The position numbers and the translations under genes were made by a program. Under the pieces are notes generated by a model. That model made no database searches. It saw only the letters and a program-made list of their open reading frames with translations, and was not told the origin of the DNA. A DNA stretch of 64,000 nucleotides from positions 868,001 to 932,000 of the forward strand of contig JADNRV010000003.1 of the NCBI GenBank assembly GCA_015499995.1, read 5' to 3'. Of the stretch, positions 1-10,307 are shown one piece after another; the first letter of the stretch is position 1, and every line of letters begins with the position of its first letter. The DNA comes from Flammula alnicola (Eukaryota > Basidiomycota > Agaricomycetes > Agaricales > Strophariaceae).

Positions 1-1799
1 CGAAGGCTGGGAAGTACTGATCACGACGTACAATTTGGCTCAGGGCGATGATCGGGATCGAAAGTTCTTCCGCAAGATTGAGTGGGATGTAAGTCTACTT
101 TCATCGTTACTTCGGGCATGCTTGCCTAACGCCAGGGTCTACAGTGTTGTGTCTACGATGAAGGCCATGTTCTGAAGAATTTTCAATCACAACGATACCA
201 ATCACTATTGAAGTTTGGTTCCAATTGGAGGCTTCTTTTGACCGGCACACCCTTACAGAACAATTTGCAGGAGCTTGTCGTGAGTCATCTCAATCCACCT
301 TCCCTCTAGTGATTCATGGGTTCGCTTTTAGTCGCTGTTAAACTTCATCTTGCCCAAGCAATTCGCTGGTTCGATAGAGGCTCTGCGCGCTATATTCAAA
401 GTTAAAGGAGATACCAAAGTCACCTTGCTCTCCCAGGAACGTATCTCAAGGGCTAAAAAGATGATGACACCTTTTGTTTTACGTCGACGAAAAGATCAGG
501 TGCGTGCTATCGGCCTGTATTTTCTTCACTTCCCCTGAAAATGTCCTCCCAACAGGTGCTGAAGGATTTACCCAACAAAACTGAACGCATCCAATGGTGT
601 GATATGACCGAGCTTCAGCGGTCTATCTATCGCGATACCCTCCGACGTTCTCGAAAGACAATCATAGAAGCTCAAGTCGACGATTCTGGTGCAGTCACTT
701 CCAACCAACCAGCAAAGAAACCTCGCCCGGCGACTCGTCCCAAGGACAAACTATACGCCGAAAATAGCTCTAATGTCTTAATGGACCTCCGGAAAGCAGC
801 ATCGCATCCTATGCTTTTCCGCGCTCGATTCACAGACGAGATTTTGACGGGAATCACGAAACAGCTGATGAAGGAGCCTGATTTCAAGAAACGCGGGGCG
901 ATCTTTGACCTTGTCAAGGAAGATATGTCAGTCATGACTGATTCCGAGCTTCAGGTCTTTTGTGCATCATACAAAGTTCGTTGCTCTTTTACTCTAATTA
1001 GACTCTTGCTAACATCGATCGCAGTCTACACGGAGATACCTCCAGGATAAAGATTGCTATGTAGATGCTGGAAAGGTCCAAGTGCTCCTGACGCTGCTCG
1101 CTGAGTACGAACAGCAGGGGCGGAAGGTTTTGATATTTTCTCAGGTCGGTTATTTATTGTCTCAATCGGTTAGCAACCTTCTGAGTTGTTTTCATAGTTT
1201 ACGCAAATTTTAGACATCCTTCAGGCCGTGTTGAGGAACCGCGATATCAAGTTCTTGATCCTCACTGGAAGTACACCCGTCGACGTTCGACAGACTCTTG
1301 TGGACGAGTTTACTGAAGATGAATCGATTCCTATCTTTCTGTTGTCAACAAAGGCTGGAGGTTCGTATGGTTCGATTTCAGCACAAGTTTCTTGCTAAGT
1401 TACTTCTGTAGGAATGGGTATAAACTTAACAGCTGCATCAGTTGTGATCATGTAAGTGGTCTATTTTCCGTAGAATGTTGTGTGCGTATGCTGATAGCTT
1501 TAAGGTTTGACCAAGACTTTAACCCCCATAATGATCGGCAAGCCCAGGATAGAGCCTACCGGATAGGCCAGAAGAGAGACGTAGAAGTGGTGAAACTTAT
1601 CTCCAAGGGTACTATTGAAGAGGATATACTTCGTCTTGGAGAGACCAAACTCGCTCTCGACGAAGCTGTGGCTGGAGATGTTGATGAGAAAGAGGGGAGC
1701 GCACCTGAGCGTGCTATGAGGTCTTCATTGATGAATGTTCTTAGAAGACAGTTCGAAAGGGAGCAGGCTGATAGCCCGGCGGGAAGTGCGAACATCTGA
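1..1799 (+). CDS. fun30: SNF2-family chromatin remodelling ATPase, Fun30/SMARCAD1 type (3' part)
   Basis: The window opens inside the ATPase core, so the N-terminal part and Walker A are missing. Visible in order are the Walker B variant DEGH ([10 protein letters not shown]), the [12 protein letters not shown] motif, [15 protein letters not shown], and the helicase C half ending in [12 protein letters not shown] followed by [19 protein letters not shown] followed by LKN and a short linker is typical of the Fun30/SMARCAD1/Fft branch. Members of this branch slide or exchange nucleosomes in silent chromatin and during DNA-end resection. The coding sequence is cut by several introns of about 50 nt (for example 88-151 and 499-555). 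The stop is TGA at 1797-1799. Assignment to Fun30 rather than Ino80 or Swr1 rests on spacing and the short C-terminus, so the subfamily is likely but not proven. Confidence 0.88.
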
Positions 1800-1934
1800 G
1801 TTGCAGTCGGAGGAACATGGATGGAACGGAATTATCAAAACTTTCTGAGCTAAAGTACCATCTACGAGTATAGCTTTATTATTATTATTTTTTGGAAATT
1901 AGATACATTGCCAGAGAAATCTGTTTTCTAACAG

Positions 1935-2681
1935 CTACGAGAACACAGAAAGACCTCTAATCAATCTATCCACGCTAGCTCGGAAATACTCGTTATCTAT
2001 GCCCTGCTCGCGAGAGTCCATTTTCACCAAGGGATTCCGGACAACGTACTCCAGGAAAGGGCCTACATATATCTGGCGTAATACGAAACGCAGTGAATCG
2101 GTTTTGGGATCACTAAGCATCACGAATTTGTAACCCGAGATGGTTTCAAAGAGATGGAGCTTGTATGCAGACGCGCGATAATTGACGAATTGTTCGTCTC
2201 TTCTCAATGTGACATGAATTTCTGCCAAATTCAGAATTGAAGGGGGCTTACCTTCCAGATAACTTCTTAATCATGTTCCGCAGGGAGATGACAACACCGT
2301 AAACAAGCTTCGCCTCTTCGTCAAAAGGCAACCCTGTACTTGAGGTTGTGGGCAGGGGAGATGACGACTGGAGTAGGGAAGTGGGCACTTGGTTTGAACC
2401 CTCATTCATGGCGACTACGATTCCAGTGGCGGAAGAAAGAGTGTTCCGAGGACTACTAAATCCAGAGGATATGCCTTCTGTGTTTGTTGGAGGGGTAGGG
2501 TAGAGAGTTTGAGAAACGGCAGGGAGCATGCCGCCTTCTACTGCTGGTTTCGGGCGTTTGGTGCGGTGCCAATCCTGATAGTAGACACATATACAATGCC
2601 TGTATAGTCAATCAATGCGACTCTTTAACCATGAATTAGCGGAACTTGCCTGTCGTAAATGTAGAGACTGTGTATAGTCAT
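1935..2681 (-). CDS. BET5: TRAPP complex subunit Bet5/TRAPPC1 (longin-like)
   Basis: Bet5 is a small core subunit of the TRAPP tethering complex, the Rab1/Ypt1 exchange factor of the ER-Golgi route. Exon 1 gives MTIHSLYIYDR, exon 2 gives HCICVYYQDWHRTKRPKP, then a serine-rich insert and KLVYGVVISLRNMIKKLSG. Exon 3 gives DEQFVNYRASAYKLHLFET, then VMLSDPKTDSLR, YVGPFLEYVVRNPL and the final DRLIRGLSVF. These match the longin fold and the conserved 'YKLHxxET...DPKT...YVVxNPL' block of the family. The exons are 2681-2650, 2599-2252 and 2199-1935. The first intron (2649-2600) starts with GC rather than GT and has an otherwise ideal donor (AG|GCAAGT). The low-complexity insert between the two halves makes the protein longer than yeast Bet5. 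Confidence 0.88.
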
Positions 2682-3005
2682 TGAGAATAAGTACGGGCTT
2701 GGTGTCGTGCGATTGTTGGAACTTTGAAGGAGTCAAGAAATTTGACAAAAGGAAGCTAAGTTTGTTGTAGGGAAGGGCAGGTGGAATTGGAACAATAGAC
2801 AATCTGAGGAGAATTGGGTCTCGATCGCACTGGCAGCAGAATTCGAAATGGATGTTACAAGCAAGATGATTTATACTCCATAAATAGAACTATGTACTTA
2901 TGTGCGTACATAATTGCTAGTCTTGTGCTAAGTCTGCCAAATTCCAAGGAGACAGGCGCGAAAGCGTTGTCGCGAAAGCGTTCTTTTGAGCTAAGAAACA
3001 TAATG

Positions 3006-4345
3006 CTATATAAATTTCATTCTTCCAACCGGCAGCCGGTATACAGGCAACGAAAAGTATTGGCGACTTTCCCCCCAACGATCTTCCCTATCATCGACGC
3101 TGACGTCCACATCGCTCCAGTCAACATTCAGACCAACACCTATAAGATGAAGCTCAGAAATGCGGGTGTATATATCGTAGAAAAAGGCATCTAAAAGAGG
3201 GATGATAAGGACTCTGATGCTTAGAAATGATATTAAGATCGTCTTACTGGTGGCGCCAAGCCCGTTGAAGAAACTAAAACGAGAATCCCCGTCTGCAAGG
3301 AGGTCGGGCAAGTGTTCGAAACATTGTCGGAGATCACTATAGTTTTCGGAAAAGGTGTCGGTATAAACCACATCAAATCCACCAGAGCTCAGGAGAGCAG
3401 GGCCATCGATGAAGTCTTGCCATCGTCCCTCCAGGATTGTAACACCCTCTCTTTCGTACCATCCCTTCTCACGCATGAAGGCCAGTACGTCAGGATGGGC
3501 TTCAATAATGACATGTTCTTTTGGTATAGACGGGAGGCTTTGGAAAAGACTGTCTATCTTAATAAAGCAAGTCAGATGTAATTGTACAATGCATGAATTG
3601 GGAACCTACCATGCCTAAACCGAACCCAACGTTCAGCACTTTGAGGTTGGAAACCTTCGGGTGATTATCGCAGAGTTTGTGCACCGTTTCGCGCATTATG
3701 TTCTCTTCCCAACCCATCATGACACCAACTTCTTCTCCGTCTATTTCAAGCATGCAGATATTTTGCCCATGTTCGTCGACAGTATACTTCAGTCTGGAGC
3801 CCATGAACGCGTCTGGAGATCCGGATGCAGTATTGTCATCCGCGCGAAGGATCAGGGTTGATGAGTCGGTGAATGATCCCTTCTCAAGTAAACCAAGGAG
3901 AAGTTCTGCGATAACTCAGCAATCGGCGCAAGTCGAGATACACTTAGGTCTTGGATGCACCTGAACGAATGCCGGCGTCCCGGATAATCTTGTAGACTGA
4001 TCCATTGTTGAAAGATAGGGCAATATCGCCTGCAGTATTCTTTAAATAATCGACTAATCAAACGTCAGTGCAAACGTCAATACTAGAAGGATGGAAGGAC
4101 TCAGTGAAGTGAAACGGACCAGCATTCCAGACAGCTCCCTTCGCGATGAGCAATTTTACGACATCAAGGTTTTGCACGTATGCTGCAGCGTGCAAAGGTG
4201 ACATCCCTTCACTAGCGTTCTGATACCAGACCGGAGATCCTGAATCCAAGGCTGCTGAAATCGCCTCTATCGGTTCGTTGTTCAGAATCTTATTGATAAG
4301 ATCTTCGCCAAGTTCAGTCGCAGCATAATCTATCTCAACGTCCAT
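3006..4345 (-). CDS. RMT2: Protein arginine N5-methyltransferase Rmt2 (ankyrin plus methyltransferase)
   Basis: Rmt2 transfers a methyl group from S-adenosylmethionine to the delta nitrogen of an arginine; the known yeast substrate is ribosomal protein Rpl12. The N-terminal exon has an ankyrin-type repeat (GMSPLHAAAYVQNLDVVKLL). Later exons hold the class I methyltransferase core: VLNVGFGLGMIDSLF (SAM-binding motif I), HVIIEAHPDVLAFMREKGW, VTILEGRWQDFID, FDVVYTDTFSENYSDL and FFNGLGAT. The C-terminus, ending RLPVGRMKFI, is complete. The start is the first ATG of the exon (4343-4345); the reading frame upstream has no ATG. There are about five exons, with introns near 4050-4130, 3850-3960, 3575-3620 and 3190-3250. 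The order ankyrin then methyltransferase is that of fungal Rmt2, not of the PRMT1-like type I enzymes. Confidence 0.9.
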
Positions 4346-4588
4346 TCCTCGAATATGCGCGTTTGTTTGGTTTGATTTAAGAGAGCGCAAGGGAATGTGG
4401 CCTCAAGAGACAAGAATTAAAGAGAAGAACGTCGTTGAACGAAATCGAAAAGAATTTACAAATTTGAAGTCCAGTGACAATTAAACGGGCCGGTGAGTCC
4501 GGATGCACTGTTCTGAACAAACATCATTTATCCGTTGACCAGCTTGAGCTCATCTTGTTTAAACCTTGTCGACTTCAAGGCCCTCAAC

Positions 4589-5314
4589 ATGTCGGACCCA
4601 AGTCCTTCTTCCTCAACGGCGCCTGTGAATCGACATGCCCTGACACCAGTTGAAAAACAGCGTTCACAACTCGAGAAGCTTCTAAAAGACCCACTGAAGC
4701 CTGCCTACATACCTCCCCCACCGAAGGAGAAAACGATTCGACCCGCGCGGGAGATGATGAAAAACGTTCAGGGATCCAGTGCTGGTGCAGGAAGTGGTGA
4801 ATTCCATGTATACAAAGCCAGCAGGAGAAGAGAATACGAGCGTCTGAAGCTCCTGGAAGAGGCATCAGCCAAAGTACGGATATAATCAACAATTGCTTCA
4901 TATCTTGAATTCTAATAAATTATCACTCAGGAAATTGAGGAGGCTGAATTTGAGGGGAAACGTCGCGCGATGGATGAGGCTGCGAATGCTAAGACGGCCA
5001 AGAATCGAGCAAAGAGGCAGAAGAAGAAGGACAGATCAAAGGCGAAGGGCGCAGGAAATGGAGAAACTGAGGCTACAACCAATGCAAGCCAAAGTTCGAC
5101 CGTCGAGTTACCCATCAAGAAGAGACGGCTGGTCAATGGAAAGGAATTGGTTTTCAAAAGACCTGGAGAAGCAAGCGATGAGGACGGGTCCGATGAAGAG
5201 ACGGAACAGCCAGAACCTGTCGAAGGCATACCTCAGCAGAGCACCTCGGGTCCCGCTGCAAACACGCCGCCTGTGGTAGAAACTTCCCGAATAACAATCC
5301 TGGAAGATGATTAA
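4589..5314 (+). CDS. PRKRIP1-like spliceosomal protein (DUF1168)
   Basis: The protein has the DUF1168 signature: RSQLEKLLKDPLKPAYIP near the start, then GSGEFHVYKASRRREYERLK and a charged helix (EIEEAEFEGKRRAMDEA, AKNRAKRQKKKDRSKAK). Human PRKRIP1 is a long helix that bridges U2 snRNP and catalytic-core proteins in the step II spliceosome, so a role in splicing is expected in the nucleus. The C-terminal third is acidic and disordered and ends SRITILEDD. I chose ATG 4589 (MSDPSPSS) as the first ATG in frame. One intron lies at about 4875-4929, and the stop is at 5312-5314. The gene is convergent with the hemerythrin gene downstream. Confidence 0.85.
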
Positions 5315-5821
5315 ATCTGACCCCGCTCTGCAAAACCAAACGCCGTATAAATTATGAAGATCCAGGGGGTTTCTGTCGAGAGTTTGTTCATGATTGCCAT
5401 GAGATTCTATGCGGTCGAGAAACCGATATGCACCAGAAGAAAACCTGCGAGTGTCGTTGTCCCCGCCCCCCTCTCTCCTCACTTCCCATTGCTAATTCGG
5501 TACCTTTCCACTCGTGCTTCACACTGGCTCGACTCCCTACATCCCATTGACCCTCCAGTCAAAAACAATTCCTAGGTTTCTTATTCGTGCAAAGCTGTAT
5601 GTATAAGACCAGTTACAACCCCACTTTGCTTTTTCTTGGCCAGGCAATTAGACATCGTTAGTTCGTTGTTTTGTATTAGGTGCGTTTGGGAAGATTTCGT
5701 TTGTATGGGAAGCGCCATTTGTTAAGTAGACAAGTTTCCTTATAAATTCCGTTACCTTAGTGGATTCTACTACAACACCGGTGAAAACATTACTGAGTGA
5801 TAGAAAACTAACTAGTTCACT
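5315..5821. other. Convergent intergenic region, 3' sides of two genes
   Basis: About 500 bp separate the PRKRIP1-like stop from the hemerythrin stop. The stretch is pyrimidine-rich on the plus strand and has no open frame with recognisable content. It most likely holds the two 3' untranslated regions. Confidence 0.5.
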
Positions 5822-6778
5822 TTAGATTGGCAACGCCTCTACGTCTGCCAAGGTCATATATTTCTTCAAGTTTTCTCCGGGAAGGTCAGCCACCTATATG
5901 ACATAGTCAGCCCAAGGATGATCAAGAATACCAAAATCTATAGGTTACTATACCTCTTCGTCCAAATGATGAAATAATACATCTCGAAAGCTATCCAAAC
6001 ATGCCCGCATATCTGCTGGTGAATAGGTAGATGGACTGTCTTTCCATTTTGTAACAAGCTTCTCAAGCTTCTCAAGACCTTCAAATAATTTATCAGCAAG
6101 CAGGGTGTGAGCGAATGCATGGACATATGTACCTTCGTGAATACCGCGATGTGATGCAATGTGTGCCCCATCGTCGTTATTCGCGAATTTTGGCATAGAT
6201 CTCGCCAAAATCGGGAAAATATGCCTCTCCTCCAACGTATGGTGCATAGTTAGGTCTGGATCAAAAAAGATCTTTCATAGTCAGTAATGCACTGATTGGA
6301 CAATAACGTACGATGATTCATTGCTTTTGCGGTGTCAAGATAGCGAGGAAGCGAAAGGCCTTGGCGGGTGAAGGATCCGTCTGCGAGCTGCGGATGTGGG
6401 GCATTCCAACTCGTTGATTAGCGAAGAGCTGAAGATGAGCGCCCTTATAATTATCACCTCGTAAAGAGTGTTGACTACACAGAATAAGTGCATGACCGAC
6501 GATAACATCTGAGATAAATGTTCGCGTTTTGAAGGTAACAGCCTTGGTCACCTACATTCTTCTTTGAACCATTCATGAAACGCGCTCATTTTTTCGCTCA
6601 ACTATATGGATTGTCACGATCAGTTGAATTTATATAGTGCATAAATGAATCTAGGCTCCTTGGACGTGAGAATACATACCTTGTTCCATTTCCTTTCCTC
6701 TCGAGCAGCAGCTAAGTTTGAAATGGGTTGAATACTCTGGGAGGATTCTTGACTTGTCGTAAGAGAGTCGGAAGACAT
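5822..6778 (-). CDS. Hemerythrin HHE cation-binding domain protein
   Basis: The protein has hemerythrin-type metal ligands spread over several short exons: FHEWFKEEC, then YLDTAKAMNHHLTMHHTLEE followed by RHIFPILARSMPKF, then HIASHRGIHEG, and FRDVLFHHLDEEV. The HxxHHxxEE and HHLDEEV patterns fit the di-iron/HHE four-helix bundle. Fungal members of this family are small soluble proteins of uncertain role, suggested to bind iron or respond to nitric oxide or oxygen. The start is ATG 6776-6778 (MSSDSLTTSQ). The last exon gives VADLPGENLKKYMTLADVEA and ends at TAA 5822-5824. At least five exons are needed. No signal peptide or membrane segment is visible. The exact role cannot be read from the sequence. 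Confidence 0.82.
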
Positions 6779-7802
6779 TTTGTATGCAAGATCCAAACGT
6801 GATCCTAGGCTTGTTTTGAACCGACTCCGTGTCTGGAAGCAAAGCTTGAGCAAAGCTGTACGAAAGATAGAATCGATGTCCTGGGAACTTCAATTGCTGT
6901 CGGGATTTGCAATCAAGGATACAAGCTTCATGGTCATCTGCACCAGTTAGTGCTACTTATAAGTCATTCTTTGCGGTGAAGGAGAGCAAAAGAACTGGAT
7001 TTTCTGAACCTTTCTGAGATCAGTAATGGGATTTGTCAGGAAGCTCCATGACTGTCCAACCTTACGTAAAGTCGCTCAGTAAAGACCGTGAGCGAAGGCA
7101 AATATGACAGTTTTGGCTGAGCTCGAAGAGTCGAAAGTACATAGTGTAAGCCTAATGTGTCTGTAATCCACTGGGACGAGCCAATCCAGTAGCGATTTTG
7201 CAGCATGGCCCACAAAGTTCGCTCCTTAACCAAAATAGACCAAAATTTCAACGTCGTGTACAGGCGTAGCCTTTTTTTCACACGCCCTTTGGGCCTACGC
7301 TGGTACTTAGACTGCGCTGTTGGCAGTGTTGCTGCGCCGGCGCTTTGTAGCACCCGTGTGAGAACCTGAGGCCTGAGGAATGCCAGTGTGACCAGGGTTC
7401 TGCAACTCCTCAGTAGTCCTTCGACGCGGTTTGTACTCCATTTTCTATCAAGAAAAGTGGGCTCCCATGGCCAATAGAGAACATGCTTTTGCCAATTTTC
7501 AAACGGAACGAAGAATAATTGATTGAATTCCAAGCGATTTTCAAAAGGTTTGCAGCTCACTATTGGTTTGTTTAGTCAACAGAAAACGTAATTGCCCCGG
7601 TCGGCGGTGACCCTCGCTAACCTCGGACCCCGTGTCTTGTAGAAATAATTCTTGATCCGCATTGCCACTGGCCAGTGTTCTTGAATCGTGCTTGTCCGTA
7701 AATAACCACCGGCCGTCACCGCGCGCGAGAGTTACATGCACATAAATCAACACCTCGCCGACTGCGCTCTAGTCCCTTATTCCCCCCACCAAGCCCTCCA
7801 GA
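6779..7802. other. 1 kb divergent intergenic region with one unexplained open frame
   Basis: This gap lies between the starts of the hemerythrin gene (-) and the DUF300 gene (+). The minus strand has a 174-codon frame at 7036-7560 beginning MSCKPFENRLEF, with a basic centre (RRPKGRVKKRLRL). I recognise no domain, splice pattern or repeat in it. It could be an unrecognised gene, an old insertion remnant or chance. The rest presumably carries promoters of both neighbours. Confidence 0.35.
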
Positions 7803-10013
7803 ATGACATGCCCATCAGACAACACGGATGCAATTGACCAGTCCTCTTTCTGGAGTTCAGATTCCGTGCACTGGGATGCGCATCGAGTGGGCTGGGCAGT
7901 TGCTGGGGCGTGTACGATTGTGGTTCGTTGTTTTTGATCTTCCTCGTACGACAGAGCACCACGTTTGATCATTTTCCTAGACACTTATAATATCAACAAT
8001 TACTGTCATATCTCATTGCCGGTATGTCTATACCTGAAAATATGGAGTGGTATTTAAGTGGGAGGCTATTTTATGGCAGGAATTATACGAAGCCTAGAGA
8101 CCAGCGACAAATGTGAGAGTTTTGTATGAAGACACCGATCAGCATGAGCTCGCTAAAATTTCGTCATAGAATCAGAATCCTTTATATGCCTCTTGTATAT
8201 GCGGTTATCTCGTTTTTGTCCTATCGCTTCTTTAGGGATTATACCTACTACTCCTTCATCGAAGTCGGTGAGTATAATAACTAATTCCCAAGCTCTTTTC
8301 TAATTTCTTTAGTCTATGAGGTATGGAAACTGCTGTAACTTCGAATTTCAACTCGCCGAATAACCCTTAATATAGGCAATCACTCTCAGTGCCTTCCTGT
8401 GGGTTGGGAATATTTATCTGTATCTTTAACTCACGCCTTCGCAGCCTGCTCCTTATAGAATTTGTCGCGGAAAAGACAGGTGCCCGCGAAAACATGCTAG
8501 CAAAAAAGGATAAGAGAAAACTCCTCTTCCCAGTAAGTGTATTTTTTATAGTTCATGAGTTCCAGAATTGACGGATGAACTTCAAGTTTTGTTGCTGGAG
8601 ATATCGCCCAACAAAGGTCATTTTTATTGATCCATCCTATAAGTCGGGGAATTGCTCAAATATTCACAGCCATATTTCATGTACGCTGTGAAGGTATGAC
8701 ACGTCTCCCCGAAACTTTATCATCGAAATGAAAATGACCTGCCCGAAACAGTGGTCTGTTCTCCAATATGTCGTCGTCCGGCCAGGTAAGAGGCACATGA
8801 CTGTCCAATTGTCCGTCGCATTCCCTCAACTACGTCTATAGCTGTATCTCTGATTGGCATTATATGCCAAGCCTTGGGAATACTCTGCGAATCCAAAGGC
8901 TTTGATGCACATTATGCTAACGTATATTTGGAAGCAATCGATTTTGTCAGCATTAGGTGTGTCTATAAATATAATTGTTTACAACTTCTGTTCGTTCTGA
9001 TACTTTGTGGTACAGCGTAGCACTTTACGGTCTTTTTGTCTTTTACGGCCTGACGAGAGAAGAGCTAGAGGGGAAAAGGCCACTGGCAAAATTCCTCTGC
9101 ATCAAGCTCATTGTTATGTTTACTTTCTATCAGTCCTTCGTGGTAAGTCACACTTAAACACCTTCCTTTATTTGTTTTTATTGGCGTGGTAGTTTAGCGC
9201 ATTGGAGGGTAGAGTCATCAAGGGTAGAGCACCAACTTTTCGAGCTTTCTAAAATTCTTTTGACTAACTTATATATACGTCAGCCACACAATTCTGGACG
9301 GCGACCAACATTGCCAATGGCCTAAATGCGCTCACGATCTGCATAGAGGTATGCTGAACCCAAATCGTAGCAGACTTTACTAACTTACACCCCATTACCA
9401 GATGATCCTTTTTTCTGCTTTTATGATGTGGGCCTACCCATACAACGAGTACAAGCGACCCGCAGGAACTCCTCCTACCAGTATTTGGAAACCCTTGTGG
9501 GATAGGCGAGTTTTCTTGAGAAATATCCGTACCGCTGACCTGATTTCTGTCTTGCTTTATCATTCTAGCATTAATTACTGTAAGTCTTCAATCAATTAAA
9601 CAGAATAATTTTCTTACATGTTGGGCTTAAATACAGCCGATTTTGCCGCAGAAATTGTGGGATCTTCCCTGTATTTCTTGAATCGAAAGAAGTACGACTC
9701 CCATTTGGCTGCGCGGTTCAATTCGAAACGTCCACATATCGCAACGTTCGGGAGTGCATTCAATTTGGATGGCCATAATCTCAAAGGGACACAAAGTTCA
9801 AAGTATGTCCTCAGTTTTGTCATTCTGACATATGTCACTTTAGCTGACAATTCTTCAAGCGTTTATGATGCAGAGCACACGTCCGAAAATATTCCATTAT
9901 CTGCGTACACTCATGATCAGACGGGCGGGCCAACCATTCCTTTGCATCCTGACCATGATAGCCACTCGCGAACAAGCCCCGATCTAGCTGAAAGCGAAAA
10001 ACGCTCCAGATAG
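7803..10013 (+). CDS. DUF300 / OST-alpha-TMEM184 family multi-pass membrane protein
   Basis: Splicing at least seven short exons gives the DUF300 core. First comes VHWDAHRVGWAVAGACTIVT (TM1), then ISHCRNYTKPRDQRQIIRIL, MPLVYAVISFLSYRFFRDY, TYYSFIEVVYEAITLSAFLL, KWSVLQYVVVRP, ALYGLFVFYGLTREELEG, FLCIKLIVMFTFYQSF and IEMILFSAFMMWAYPYNEY. This pattern of about seven membrane helices is that of organic solute transporter alpha and TMEM184, and fungal homologues sit in the vacuolar or plasma membrane. The RNYTKPRDQRQIIRILYMP block is especially conserved. Exon 1 is 7803-7922, followed by exons 7981-8021, 8080-8112, 8170-8267 and more. The C-terminal tail is hydrophilic and disordered. The stop is at 10011-10013. 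Transport substrate is unknown. Confidence 0.87.
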
Positions 10014-10307
10014 AGCATTTACCACCTTTCTTGATCCCGGACGATCTTTGCCGGACAAATTTTGCGCACATGAATAATATATATATCTGACAAATTGGCT
10101 GAGATATCTTGATTCTACGCATGCCAAATTTTACTATATGAATATTGCATTGGTCTTGTTTTACATGAAGTGTTGCCAAGGAGTGGTCTCGTTTAGGCGC
10201 TCGCCTTGCCTTTTGTAGACTGTCACGTGAAGGTGGCGAAAGGTCTTGCCAAGCTGCACCAATCAATCTTATTCAAATTGCCTCTTTCACGGTCAATAAT
10301 CTAGTCA

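Noticed and set aside
7769..7984. 71-codon minus-strand ORF upstream of the DUF300 gene
   Set aside because: It is antisense to exons 1 and 2 of the DUF300 gene, whose plus-strand reading (DAHRVGWAVAGACTIVT) is clearly family-specific.
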